A stretch of DNA of 64,000 nucleotides, taken from positions 1-64,000 of the forward strand of contig DASWQJ010000174.1 of the NCBI GenBank assembly GCA_036403795.1, read 5' to 3'. The position numbers were made by a program, and so were the translations under genes. Numbering within the stretch: the first letter of the stretch is position 1; every line of letters begins with the position of its first letter. The notes below the pieces were generated by a model. It was not told where the DNA came from, searched no databases, and was given only the letters and a program-made list of their open reading frames with translations. This document shows positions 34,685 to 43,121 of this stretch, one piece after another. The stretch is from Stenotrophomonas_A sp036403795. GTDB lineage: Bacteria > Pseudomonadota > Gammaproteobacteria > Xanthomonadales > Xanthomonadaceae.

Positions 34685-35794
34685 ATGAGCGATATCGAAT
34701 GGTCCCGCAGAAAAATTCTCCAGGCGGCGCTGGGCGCCGGCGTGGCGGCTGCATTGCCGTGGCGCGCACGCGCAGCCACCTCGACCGGCAAGCCGCTGGG
34801 GGTCGCGCTCGTCGGTCTGGGGGGCTACAGCGAAGGCCGCTTGGCGCCGGCCTTGCAGCTCACGCGGCATTGCCGGCTGGCCGGCATCGTGACCGGCACG
34901 CCCGCCAAGGCCGAGGAATGGCAGCGGCGTTACCGGCTTCCGGATCGCAACGTCTACAACTACGAGAACTTCGCCTCGATCGCCGACAACCCGGACATCG
35001 ACGTGGTCTATGTCGTGCTGCCCAACAGCCTGCACGCCCAATACACGATCGCCGCCGCCGAGGCGGGAAAACACGTCTGGTGCGAGAAGCCGATGGCCAT
35101 GGATGCGGCGCAGGCCCAGCGCATGATCGATGCCTGCCATCGCAACAAGGTGAAGCTGGCGATCGGTTACCGCATGCAGCATGAGCCCAATACGCGCCGC
35201 GTGATGGGTTATGCGAAAGACAAGCCTTATGGGGCAATTCGCCGCGTGCGCGCCGAGGCCGGCTTCAACGGTTTCGACGGCGCCTCGCCCGACAACTGGC
35301 GCCTGGATCCCAAGCGCGGTGGCGGTGCGATGTATGACATGGGGGTCTATGCGTTGAACGGTGCGCGCTACACCACCGGCCTGGAGCCGCTCGCGGTGAG
35401 TGCGCGACATGAGGTGCGCCGCCCGCAGTTGTTCGACCGCGTGGACGAGACGACGCGTTTTACCCTGGATTTTCCGGGCGGCGTCGTGGCCGATTGCGCG
35501 ACCAGCTTCGGCACCACCATGAACCAGCTGCACGTGGATTGCGAGCGCGGCTGGTATGAGCTGTCCCCATTCCAGAGCTATGACGGTATCGCCGGTCGCA
35601 CCAGCGACGGCATCGTGCTGGACGCAAAAGTGCAGCACCAGCAAGCGTTGCAGATGGATGACGATGCATTGGCGATCATGCAGGGCACGGCGTTGCGCGC
35701 GCCTGGCGAAGAAGGATTGGCCGACATGCGGGTGATGGATGCGATCTTTGCGTCGGCACGGACTGGCGGGGAGAAAATCACGATCGCCGGCTGA
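34685..35794 (+). CDS. Tat-exported Gfo/Idh/MocA oxidoreductase (GFOR-like)
   Basis: A 369-residue NADP-type oxidoreductase with a twin-arginine signal, SRRKILQAA at residues 7-15 and a likely cleavage after ARA at 30. The mature part has the Rossmann start VALVGLGGYSEGRLAPAL, the family motif CEKPMAMD, and the DMGVYALNGARY region of the C-terminal domain. This layout is that of periplasmic glucose-fructose oxidoreductase from Zymomonas, where the cofactor is bound before export. The actual sugar is unknown. AAGAGG precedes the ATG. It lies 60 bases after the ubiquinone hydroxylase pair. Confidence 0.92.
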   Translation: MSDIEWSRRKILQAALGAGVAAALPWRARAATSTGKPLGVALVGLGGYSEGRLAPALQLTRHCRLAGIVTGTPAKAEEWQRRYRLPDRNVYNYENFASIADNPDIDVVYVVLPNSLHAQYTIAAAEAGKHVWCEKPMAMDAAQAQRMIDACHRNKVKLAIGYRMQHEPNTRRVMGYAKDKPYGAIRRVRAEAGFNGFDGASPDNWRLDPKRGGGAMYDMGVYALNGARYTTGLEPLAVSARHEVRRPQLFDRVDETTRFTLDFPGGVVADCATSFGTTMNQLHVDCERGWYELSPFQSYDGIAGRTSDGIVLDAKVQHQQALQMDDDALAIMQGTALRAPGEEGLADMRVMDAIFASARTGGEKITIAG

Positions 35795-35899
35795 CCCGGC
35801 GATCCTGCGGGCCCCCCGGCCGCGACGGCATCACGTCCCCCGGGGCGGGGCGTCGAAATCCTCGGCGCCGGCCCGGCAGCGCTGCTGTTCCGCGTCCGC

Positions 35900-36616
35900 T
35901 CAGCCGAAGGGGAACACCAGCTTCAGCAACCCCTTGAGCAGGTCGTTCGCGCTGTCGGCGACGGCCTTGGCGCCGAGTCCGTTCAGGGCGCGGCGCACAT
36001 CGTCCCAACGTAGCTGGGCGATATCCTTTTTCAACAGCTCGGCCAGTTCTTCCGAGGTGGGCGCCAGGTCTTTCAATCGACGAACGATCGCCTGCGGATC
36101 GGCCTGCAGATGACCCCATCGTTCGGCGATCTTCAGCAGGGTATCGAAACGCACGACCAACACTTCGCGGTTGCGCTCGTACACCGGCAAGGCCCCGACA
36201 TCGAGAATGGCCTGCTCGAACTGCTGCGCATCGTCGGGATGCTCGATGCGCACGGCAATGAAGCCTTCCTTGCGGTTGCGCTCGCTCACGTGCTTGGCAC
36301 CGGCATCGAGATTGGCTTCGGTGAAGGCGGTGGCCACGATGCGCCGTAGCGCCTGGTCGGCCGCTTCAGGCACCAGCGCCCGCCAGCGGGCGTAGCCGTC
36401 GCGACGCAATGCCTTCACCTTCGCGGTGGTCACACGCAGTTTCAGGGCGACAGAGGCATTGGACTCGGCGCGCGAAATTGCGCCATCGCGCTCGAGCAGC
36501 ACGAAGATCAACAGCTCAAGGTCGCGCTTGGTCAGGGACTGGAAACCCTGGAGCAGGGTCAGGCGCAGGAACTCGTTGCCGAACGCGGCCGGGTCCTGCA
36601 ATTGCAGCGTGTTCAT
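35900..36616 (-). CDS. Unrecognised 238-residue protein with helical N-terminal domain
   Basis: I do not recognise this protein with confidence. Residues about 14-80 look like a winged-helix or similar helical module (LTKRDLELLIFVLLERDG, then LKLRVTTAKVKALRRDGYARW). The middle (about 110-165) is an alpha/beta region with EGFIAVRIEHPDDAQQFEQ and REVLVVRFDTL. The rest is helical, ending in a hydrophobic amphipathic stretch DLLKGLLKLVFPFG that could touch membranes. There is no signal peptide. AGGAGA precedes the ATG at 36614-36616. It is the last gene of a run of six on the minus strand, 106 bases after the SMP-30 gene, with a hairpin between. Confidence 0.8.
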   Translation of the reverse strand: MNTLQLQDPAAFGNEFLRLTLLQGFQSLTKRDLELLIFVLLERDGAISRAESNASVALKLRVTTAKVKALRRDGYARWRALVPEAADQALRRIVATAFTEANLDAGAKHVSERNRKEGFIAVRIEHPDDAQQFEQAILDVGALPVYERNREVLVVRFDTLLKIAERWGHLQADPQAIVRRLKDLAPTSEELAELLKKDIAQLRWDDVRRALNGLGAKAVADSANDLLKGLLKLVFPFG

Positions 36617-36695
36617 GGCCGGCTCTCCTGGATGGGGCCCGATGGAACAGCAGCTTGCACTCGGCCCGTTGCGCCCGCTGAGACCTTCACGGCGA

Positions 36696-36716
36696 GGGCG
36701 CCCGGGGCGGGCGCCC
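36696..36716 (-). terminator. Hairpin after the SMP-30 gene
   Basis: An 8-bp perfect GC stem (36696-36703 with 36709-36716) on a GGGGC loop, six bases past the SMP-30-like stop. No T-tract follows on the minus strand, so it may only pause or stabilise the transcript. Confidence 0.4.
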
Positions 36717-36722
36717 CGGCGC

Positions 36723-37616
36723 TTAGCGGTTCAGGGTGTCGGGCTGGCCGGGCGGATCGACGTAGAACGTCTCGATCGCGCCGCGGTCCTGCAGGGTCAC
36801 GTAGACCTGGGCGCCGTCGAAAGTGACGTTGCTGGGTTTGCGGCCCTTCAAGGCGATGGTGCGCAGGAGCTTGCCTTGCGGACTCAGCACCGCGACCTGG
36901 CCGCCATCGTAGCGGGCCACGTAGAGGTTGCCCTGGGGATCGCAACGCATGCCGTCCAGGCCGAAATCCTCGAAACGATGGAGGATGCGTTTGTTGCTGA
37001 GCTCGCCATCGTGCAGGTCGTAGACCCACACCGTGCGCTGGATGCTTTCGTTGACGTAGAGATGCCGCCCGTCCGGGCTGATCTCCATGCCATTGGTCGT
37101 GCCCATCGAATCCTCGAGCAAATGCACCTTGCCATCCGGATCGACGCGCCACAGTCGGCCGGTCTGGGTGTTCCAGTCCGGGTCGCTCAGGTAGGCGCGC
37201 CCTGCGCTATCCAGGGTCAGGTCGTTGGGCCCGGTCGAGCCCGGCAGCTCTGCCAGCGTGGTCACGGCGGCACTGGCGGGATCGATCTTGAGCAATTTGC
37301 GTCCTGCCTTGTCGGCGGCCCGCATGCTGCCATCGGCGGCAAAGCGGATCCCGTTGGCGACGCTGCCCGCGGGTAGCTCGACGAACAAAACAGCCTCGCC
37401 CCGGCCCGCTTTCGGCGTCACCCGGCCGATGCTGCCGTTGTGGGCGAAATTGACGACGTACAACGCACCGTCGGGCCCGACTGCGGGGCCTTCGATGTCC
37501 GAGGTGAACACCCCGTCGTCCACGTAGTCCCATGCCTGCCAGGCACGGGGCGTGTCGGCAGCCAGGGCAGGGCCGGCGAGGGTCAGGGACAGCAGCAGCG
37601 GCAGCATCAGGCGCAT
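36723..37616 (-). CDS. Exported SMP-30/gluconolactonase-like beta-propeller
   Basis: A 297-residue secreted protein with a signal peptide (RLMLPLLLSLTLAGPALA) and an SMP-30/Gluconolactonase/LRE six-bladed propeller. Repeated blade elements include IEGPAVGPDGALYVVNF, GIRFAADGSM, DLTLDSAGRAYLSDPDWNTQTGRLWRVD, TNGMEISPDGRHLYVNES and DGMRCDPQGNLYVARYDGG. These fit calcium-dependent sugar lactonases. The signal makes it periplasmic. It may work with the Tat-exported sugar oxidoreductase 0.9 kb away, whose product could be a lactone, but that link is inference. Confidence 0.9.
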   Translation of the reverse strand: MRLMLPLLLSLTLAGPALAADTPRAWQAWDYVDDGVFTSDIEGPAVGPDGALYVVNFAHNGSIGRVTPKAGRGEAVLFVELPAGSVANGIRFAADGSMRAADKAGRKLLKIDPASAAVTTLAELPGSTGPNDLTLDSAGRAYLSDPDWNTQTGRLWRVDPDGKVHLLEDSMGTTNGMEISPDGRHLYVNESIQRTVWVYDLHDGELSNKRILHRFEDFGLDGMRCDPQGNLYVARYDGGQVAVLSPQGKLLRTIALKGRKPSNVTFDGAQVYVTLQDRGAIETFYVDPPGQPDTLNR

Positions 37617-37641
37617 CAGCAAGCTCCAGTGGATAGGGACG

Positions 37642-38724
37642 TCAGCGCGGTGGCCCGTGCGGTCCGGCGAAAACGGTGATTTCCTCGCGATCGTGATACA
37701 GCTGCTTGGCCCTGAGCAATAGGGGCACGCCGGCCTGGTCGCCCAACAGGTCCAGGCATAACCGGGTTTCATCCCAGCGCTTCTTCATCGGGAGCTTGAG
37801 ATTGAAGATCGCCTGGCGGCACCAACCCTCGCGAAACCAGGTCGCCATGCGCTCAGCGACGCGGCGCGGTTGCTCGACCATGTCGCAGACCATCCAGTCC
37901 AGCGGCTTTTCCGGCTTCCATTGGAAGCCGTCTGCGCGCAGGTGTTCGACCAGTCCGCTATCGAGCACATGCTGGCGCAGCGGGCCATTGTCGACGCTGA
38001 TCACCTGCATGTGTTCGCGGGTGAGCACCCAGGTCCAGCCGCCGGGAGCGGCCCCGAGATCGGCCGCACGCATGCCCGGGCGAATGCGGGCCTGCCGCTC
38101 TTCGGGCGAGAACAGCGTGAGGAAGGCCTCCTCAAGCTTGAGCGCCGAACGCGACGGAGCGTCTGGCAGCAGCTTGAGGCGGGGGATGCCGAGGGGCCAG
38201 GGTGCGCTGTCGTCGGGGTCGGCATGCGCCAGCAGCACATGGTCGCCATCGAGGAAGCACAGGTGCAGACGTGCCAGCCCGGGATGTGCCTTGGCGGTCA
38301 GCAGGCCGGCCTTGCGCAGCGCCGGGCGCAGCGCGTTGCCAAAGCTGCGCGCCAGGCCAGCCAACGGCTTGGCGGCATCGGAATCGGGATGCTCGACCCA
38401 CAGATCCCCGAACGGCTGTCCCCCCGGGTGCCCCGTGCCCGCGGACAGATCCGACAGCGCGGCCAGTACGGGCGTGATGCGGTCACGGGGATCGATGTCG
38501 CGGAGTTCGGCCAGCAGCACCAGTTTCTGGCGTGCAAAGATCAGCTCGCGCCATGGCAGGCAGGCAGACAGTGCCGCGGGCGCCTCGCAAAAGAAGAGCA
38601 CGTATCCGTCGTTGCGTTGTGCGCGCGCGTAGCCAGGGTGTCCGGCCAGGGCGGCCCGCTCGCCCAGCTCAGCCGCCAGCTCCGGCTCGAAGCCCTGCCG
38701 GCAATAACACAGCAGACCGTTCAA
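37642..38724 (-). CDS. rlmM: 23S rRNA 2'-O-ribose C2498 methyltransferase
   Basis: RlmM methylates the 2'-hydroxyl of C2498 in 23S rRNA before the subunit is assembled. The 360-residue product has an N-terminal THUMP-like region (MNGLLCYCRQGFEPELAAELG) and a C-terminal Rossmann domain with DLGAAPGGWTWVL, VDNGPLRQH, MVCDMVEQPRRV and the catalytic Lys in FNLKLPMKKRW. It begins with TTG (38722-38724); GAGAGG lies five bases upstream and the family N-terminus aligns there. It is nine bases past the deaminase gene stop, so a coupled unit is likely. Confidence 0.95.
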   Translation of the reverse strand: MNGLLCYCRQGFEPELAAELGERAALAGHPGYARAQRNDGYVLFFCEAPAALSACLPWRELIFARQKLVLLAELRDIDPRDRITPVLAALSDLSAGTGHPGGQPFGDLWVEHPDSDAAKPLAGLARSFGNALRPALRKAGLLTAKAHPGLARLHLCFLDGDHVLLAHADPDDSAPWPLGIPRLKLLPDAPSRSALKLEEAFLTLFSPEERQARIRPGMRAADLGAAPGGWTWVLTREHMQVISVDNGPLRQHVLDSGLVEHLRADGFQWKPEKPLDWMVCDMVEQPRRVAERMATWFREGWCRQAIFNLKLPMKKRWDETRLCLDLLGDQAGVPLLLRAKQLYHDREEITVFAGPHGPPR

Positions 38725-38733
38725 AGCGGCCTC

Positions 38734-39294
38734 TCAATAATGTTCGCCACCGCTCTCTCCGTATTGGCGCAGCACCGCACGTGCCTGCTCGCGATGCAGG
38801 TCACGCACGACTTCGATACCGCGCCGGGTCAATTCGCCTACCCAGTCGACCGGCAGGGGGCCTTCATCAAACTGCGTCAGTTCCATCACGTCCTCGGCGC
38901 GCGCGCCAATGAGCAATCGATCGATGCCCGCCCACACCGTGGCGCCATAGCATTGGCAGCACGGCTGGGACGAGGTCGCCAGGGTGATCGGCTTGACCAC
39001 ATCGTTGAGGCGCGGCGTCTGCAGGCGTTGCTGGGCCAGCATGTAGGCCATGTTTTCGGCATGGGCAAGCGAGGTGCTGTGCGGTACGACGCGGTTTACG
39101 CCGACCGAGATGATGCGGTCGTCCGGCCCAAACACCACAGCGCCGAAGGGGCCGCCCGAACGCGCTTCCAGATTGAGCCGCGACAAGGCGATCGCCAGTT
39201 CGACCTTGCTCGCGTCATCGCGATAGTGCGCGGCCAGGTCGACCTGTTCGTGCACCCAGGCAGGCAGTGTGAGGTGGACTTGCGCGTACAGCAT
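38734..39294 (-). CDS. Nucleoside/cytidine deaminase-like zinc enzyme
   Basis: A 186-residue member of the cytidine/deoxycytidylate deaminase family. The zinc site is complete: the proton-shuttle Glu in LAHAENMAY and the two cysteines in SSQPCCQCYGATVW. GGPFGAVVFGPDD fits the guanine/tRNA-adenosine deaminase side of the family. Its substrate is unknown; it is longer than TadA and lacks obvious tRNA-binding extras. Its ATG overlaps the stop of the cysteine-rich lipoprotein gene by one base (TGATG). Confidence 0.88.
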   Translation of the reverse strand: MLYAQVHLTLPAWVHEQVDLAAHYRDDASKVELAIALSRLNLEARSGGPFGAVVFGPDDRIISVGVNRVVPHSTSLAHAENMAYMLAQQRLQTPRLNDVVKPITLATSSQPCCQCYGATVWAGIDRLLIGARAEDVMELTQFDEGPLPVDWVGELTRRGIEVVRDLHREQARAVLRQYGESGGEHY

Positions 39295-39689
39295 CAGCGG
39301 ATGGGCTCGGGGGAGTCGATGGGGCGGCGCAGTGTATCGGTCCCGGCCCCCTTTGCGGCACATTGGCCTTGTACGCATTGGCAAGCGGAGATCTCGCGGA
39401 AACCGCACACGCTCATTCGACCGCTGGCGCGGCATTGCGCTTGCACGGCGGCGGGGTTGGTGGGGCTGGCAACGTTCACGCAGGCTGGAAACGCGCCACA
39501 GCAGTTGCCGACATTCTTGACGGTGCAATCGGCGTCTGTGCGGCAGGTCGCATCCAGCGCGACGACCACGGCGGGGACCGGTGAGACGGCCGGCGCGGTG
39601 GATTTGGTGGCCGGCGGCGTCGGCGCGGCGGCACAGCTGCTGCACGCCAGGACCAGTGCCAGCGCAAACAGGCGGGTCCGCAAAGTCAT
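39294..39689 (-). CDS. Cysteine-rich small lipoprotein
   Basis: A 131-residue exported protein. The signal sequence ends LALVLACSSCAAAP, with Cys16 or Cys19 as a possible lipidation site. After a Pro/Thr/Ala linker comes a compact domain with ten cysteines in about 65 residues: CRTDADC, NCCGAFPAC, QCRASGRMSVC and CQCVQGQC. The spacing suggests a disulfide-knotted fold similar to eight-cysteine-cluster domains; no activity can be inferred. It is translated in overlap with the deaminase gene, an odd pairing of an exported and a cytosolic protein. Confidence 0.85.
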   Translation of the reverse strand: MTLRTRLFALALVLACSSCAAAPTPPATKSTAPAVSPVPAVVVALDATCRTDADCTVKNVGNCCGAFPACVNVASPTNPAAVQAQCRASGRMSVCGFREISACQCVQGQCAAKGAGTDTLRRPIDSPEPIR

Positions 39690-39753
39690 GGCGCACTCCC
39701 GCAGGTAGGAGCCCCATCTTAAACGGCCGACTGCGCCGGTCCGTGACGCCGAC

Positions 39754-40713
39754 TCAGTTCGGCCGCTTCCGTTCCAGGTGCGCAGCCGTACAGCCATACA
39801 CCCCGGCCAGCAGGCAGCCGATCGCCAGCAGCTCCAGCAGGTTCGGCCAGCGGCCTTCCCAGGCGAACCCGTAGATCAGCGCAAAGACCGTCTCGAACAC
39901 GATCATCTGGCCCACCAGGGTCAATGGCAGCAATCGGCTGCTGCGATTCCACAGCGCGTTGCCGATGACCGAGGCCAGCAGGGCCAGCACCGCCGCGATG
40001 CTCCAGAACCGCCACCAGTCTGCGGGGGCGTGCGCGGCACCGAAGAGAAAAGCGAACGGCGCGAGCAACAGCGCCAGCGCGCCGGTGGCCACGCCGGTCA
40101 GCAGGGAGCCGTCCTGGCTGGAAATGGCCGGCCGTCGCGACAACCAGCGCGCATTGCCCACCGAGTACGCGGTCCACGACAGCAAGGCGCCGAACGCGTA
40201 CGCCAGGCCCGCCGCCCGCTTGCCCAATCCGTGCGAGCCCCCGTGTTCCCCGATCAGCGCTTGCGCACCCACCAACGCGACGCCCACGACGCACAGCACC
40301 AGCGGCCATGCCAGCGACGACAGGCGCAGCGCCCCGGCGGTGCGCGAGCCGACCAGCGTTACCGCGACCGGCAACAGGCCGACGATCAGCGAAGCAGCGG
40401 CACCGCCGGCCCACTGCACCGCCGTTCCCAGCAGCACGTAGTACAGGAGGTTGCCGAGCACGCTCAGGCGCAGCAGTGTCCACCAGTCATCGATGCCCAC
40501 CGGGGCCAATGCGCGACGCAGACGCGGCGCCAGCACCAGCAAGGCGATCAGCCCATAGGCGAGGTAGCGCGATACCGACAACTGCAGTGGGTTGAACTCG
40601 CCCAGCAGCTGGGGCGCGAGGAACACCAGGCCCCACAGCGCGCCGGCGGCGACGCCGCAAGCCACGCCGGTGGCGATGGGGCGTGGCGAGGAAGTGCTGG
40701 ATCCGATCTGCAT
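39754..40713 (-). CDS. EamA/DMT-type transporter
   Basis: A 319-residue inner-membrane protein with about ten helices in two EamA repeats: the first from GVAAGALWGLVFLAPQLLGEF, the second from GLAYAFGALLSWTAYSVGN. A GNLLYYVLLGTAVQWAGGAAASLIVGLLPV segment is typical of the drug/metabolite transporter superfamily. Substrates of this group include amino acids and other small metabolites and cannot be guessed here. The ATG is at 40711-40713. It is first in the minus-strand run that leads through the lipoprotein, deaminase and rlmM genes. Confidence 0.9.
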   Translation of the reverse strand: MQIGSSTSSPRPIATGVACGVAAGALWGLVFLAPQLLGEFNPLQLSVSRYLAYGLIALLVLAPRLRRALAPVGIDDWWTLLRLSVLGNLLYYVLLGTAVQWAGGAAASLIVGLLPVAVTLVGSRTAGALRLSSLAWPLVLCVVGVALVGAQALIGEHGGSHGLGKRAAGLAYAFGALLSWTAYSVGNARWLSRRPAISSQDGSLLTGVATGALALLLAPFAFLFGAAHAPADWWRFWSIAAVLALLASVIGNALWNRSSRLLPLTLVGQMIVFETVFALIYGFAWEGRWPNLLELLAIGCLLAGVYGCTAAHLERKRPN

Positions 40714-40891
40714 GTGCGCAGCATGACGGTTGCACCGGGCGGGCGTCTTGATCTGATCTGCCCGTTTGCTCCGCCGATGCGCATCACCTGTCGGCCTGCC
40801 GGCCAGGTTCGGGCGGAATCAATCCGCGCGGCGGGCAGGTCTTTTGCAAGTCCCTGCCAGCCAAGCCACGCGGGCCGAAAGCCCTCGCCGA

Positions 40892-40909
40892 GCGCCGCTC
40901 AGTCGGCGC
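40892..40909 (-). terminator. Hairpin downstream of glnS
   Basis: GCGCCG-CTCAGT-CGGCGC, a 6-bp stem 13 bases past the glnS stop. No T-run follows on the minus strand, so any terminator activity would be weak or factor-dependent. Confidence 0.35.
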
Positions 40910-40922
40910 CCGGGCACCAGGC

Positions 40923-42683
40923 CTACTTTGCCCAGGTGTCGCGCAGGGTGACGCTGCGGTTGAATACCGGCGCAGCGGCGGTGTGGTCGTGGCGATCGGC
41001 GACGAAATACCCCATGCGTTCGAACTGCAGGACCTGCTCCGGGGTAGCCGCGGCGGCCGCCGGCTCCAGGTAGCCACGCACGCTGCGCTTGGACGCCGGG
41101 TTGAGGTGGTCGCGGTAGGTCTTGCCTTCCGACTCGTCGTCCGGGTTCTCGACCGAGAACAAGCGGTCGTACAGGCGAATCTCGGCCGGCACGGCATGCT
41201 GCGCGCTGACCCAGTGGATGGTGCCCTTGACCTTGCGATTGGCGCCTTCCATGCCCGGGCGCGATTCCGGATCCAGCCAGCCCCGCAGCTCGACGATCTC
41301 GCCGGCCTCGTTCTTGACCATTTCATCCACGCGCGCGATGCCTGCGCCACGCAATCGAACTTCGCCGCCGGGCACCAGGCGCTTCCAACCCTTGGGCGGG
41401 ACTTCGGCGAAATCCTCGCGCTCGATCCACAGTTCCCGCGAGAACGGCACCTGCCGCGCACCGAAGGACTCGTCTTTCGGGTGGTTGGCGAACTCCAGCG
41501 ATTCCTGGTGATGCTCCGGCAGGTTGGTAAGCACGAATTTGATCGGATCGATCACCGCCATGCGGCGCGGCGCGGTGACGTCCAGGTCCTCGCGAAGGCA
41601 ACCTTCCAGCACCGAGAAATCGATCACCGAATTCTGCTTGCTGATGCCGATGCGGTCCACCAACAGGCGCAATGCCGCCGGCGTATAGCCGCGCCGGCGC
41701 AAGCCCTGCAGGGTGTACATGCGCGGATCGTCCCAGCCGTCCACCAGGCCTTCGGCGACCAGCTGGGTGAGCTTGCGCTTGCTCATCACCGTGTAGTTGA
41801 TGTTGAGTCGCGAGAACTCGATCTGACGTGGTTTGGCCGCCTCGTTCGGATAGCCCTTGTCCAGCAACGAGCCGAGCAATTCCGGATGGCCGGTCAGGTC
41901 GACGTTGTCCACGCACCAGTCGTACAGCGGGCGGTGGTCTTCAAACTCCAGCGTGCATAGCGAGTGGGTGATGCCTTCCACCGCATCGCCCAGCGAGTGC
42001 GCGAAGTCGTACATCGGATAGATCGGCCAGTCGCTGCCGGTGTTCTGATGCTCTACGTGCTTGATGCGATACAGCGCCGGATCGCGCAGGTTGATGTTGC
42101 CGCTGGTCATGTCGATCTTGGCCCGGACCGTGCGGGCGCCATCGGGGAACTCGCCGGCGCGCATGCGCGCGAACAGGTCCAGGTTCTCCTCCACGCTGCG
42201 ATCGCGATAGGGCGAATTGCGGCCCGGTTCGGTCAGCGTGCCGCGGTACTCGCGCACCTGCTCGGCGGAGAGGTCGCAAACGAATGCCTTGCCGTCGGCG
42301 ATCAGCTTCTGCGCGGCGCGGTAATAGACTTCGAAATAATCCGAGGCGTGGCGCAGCGACGCCCACTCGAAACCGAGCCACCGCACGTCGTCCTCGATGG
42401 CCCGGACGAACTCGGGATCTTCCTTGGCCGGATTGGTGTCGTCGAAGCGCAGGTTGCACCGTCCGTCGAACTCGGCGGCGATGCCGAAGTTCAGGCAGAT
42501 CGCCTTGGCATGACCAATGTGCAGATAGCCATTGGGCTCGGGCGGGAAGCGAGTGCGAACGGCTTGATGCTTGCCGCTGCCCAGGTCCTCGCGGACGATC
42601 TGGCGGATGAAGTCGCGCTTTTCGGGAGCAGCGGTCTCGGGGCGGCCGGGATCGGCGGCGGGGGTTTCGAAGGAGCTGGACAT
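40923..42683 (-). CDS. glnS: Glutaminyl-tRNA synthetase
   Basis: GlnRS charges tRNA-Gln directly with glutamine. The 586-residue product has the class I motif HIGH at residues 55-58 (PNGYLHIGHAKAICLNFG) and the KMSKS equivalent VMSKRK near residue 300, plus the anticodon-binding beta barrels in the C-terminal half. Motifs such as LRFDDTNPAKE and YDFAHSLGDAVEGITHSLCTLEFEDHR are diagnostic. Its presence means this organism does not need the GatCAB route for Gln. It is divergent from the DUF2007 gene. Confidence 0.97.
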   Translation of the reverse strand: MSSSFETPAADPGRPETAAPEKRDFIRQIVREDLGSGKHQAVRTRFPPEPNGYLHIGHAKAICLNFGIAAEFDGRCNLRFDDTNPAKEDPEFVRAIEDDVRWLGFEWASLRHASDYFEVYYRAAQKLIADGKAFVCDLSAEQVREYRGTLTEPGRNSPYRDRSVEENLDLFARMRAGEFPDGARTVRAKIDMTSGNINLRDPALYRIKHVEHQNTGSDWPIYPMYDFAHSLGDAVEGITHSLCTLEFEDHRPLYDWCVDNVDLTGHPELLGSLLDKGYPNEAAKPRQIEFSRLNINYTVMSKRKLTQLVAEGLVDGWDDPRMYTLQGLRRRGYTPAALRLLVDRIGISKQNSVIDFSVLEGCLREDLDVTAPRRMAVIDPIKFVLTNLPEHHQESLEFANHPKDESFGARQVPFSRELWIEREDFAEVPPKGWKRLVPGGEVRLRGAGIARVDEMVKNEAGEIVELRGWLDPESRPGMEGANRKVKGTIHWVSAQHAVPAEIRLYDRLFSVENPDDESEGKTYRDHLNPASKRSVRGYLEPAAAAATPEQVLQFERMGYFVADRHDHTAAAPVFNRSVTLRDTWAK

Positions 42684-42830
42684 GCCGGGCCGGAAATCGG
42701 AAAGACCCCCAGTTTAACAAGCCGTTGCCGCCCGCTGGGCCTCCGGGCCGCCGGACCAGCTGAACCGCGCACACGCCGGCGCGTGGCGTCGGCTTTATCC
42801 TCGGCCTGTCCTCATAGCGAGCACTGCCCC

Positions 42831-43097
42831 ATGCAGGTCGTCTACCGCGCGGAAAACCTCTTCGACGCCCATCTGGTCAAGCATGCCTTGGAAGATGCCG
42901 GGGTACCGGCCTTTGTCTTCGGCGAAAGCCTGCTGGGCGGCGGCGGTGAGCTGCCGCTGTTTGGCGTGCTGCGCGTGTGCGTGCCCGATCCCCTGCTGCC
43001 AGTGGCGCAGGAGGTGGTGGCCGGCCTGGACTTGGCCGGACCGCCAGCCGACCCCATATCCGAAGGCGACCCGGACCCCGGCTTCCTGCCGGCCTAG
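42831..43097 (+). CDS. DUF2007 small protein
   Basis: An 88-residue protein with the DUF2007 (putative signal-transducing) pattern: QVVYRAENLFDAHLVKHALEDAGVPAFVFGESLLGG, then LFGVLRVCVPDPLLPVAQEVV. The fold is a PII-like or ferredoxin-like alpha/beta domain common as a single-domain protein in proteobacteria; no function is established. Weak ribosome site before ATG 42831. msrA follows after 24 bases and may be co-transcribed. Confidence 0.85.
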   Translation: MQVVYRAENLFDAHLVKHALEDAGVPAFVFGESLLGGGGELPLFGVLRVCVPDPLLPVAQEVVAGLDLAGPPADPISEGDPDPGFLPA

Positions 43098-43121
43098 CGC
43101 CACGCTCAGAGGAGCTCCCCC

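Noticed and set aside
33227..35644. An 805-residue open frame on the minus strand opposite both ubiquinone hydroxylases and the Tat oxidoreductase
   Set aside because: It spans three well-supported genes in the opposite direction and has no family features.
37870..39708. A 612-residue plus-strand open frame opposite rlmM, the deaminase and the lipoprotein genes
   Set aside because: It crosses three coupled genes with clear motifs; its own sequence has none.
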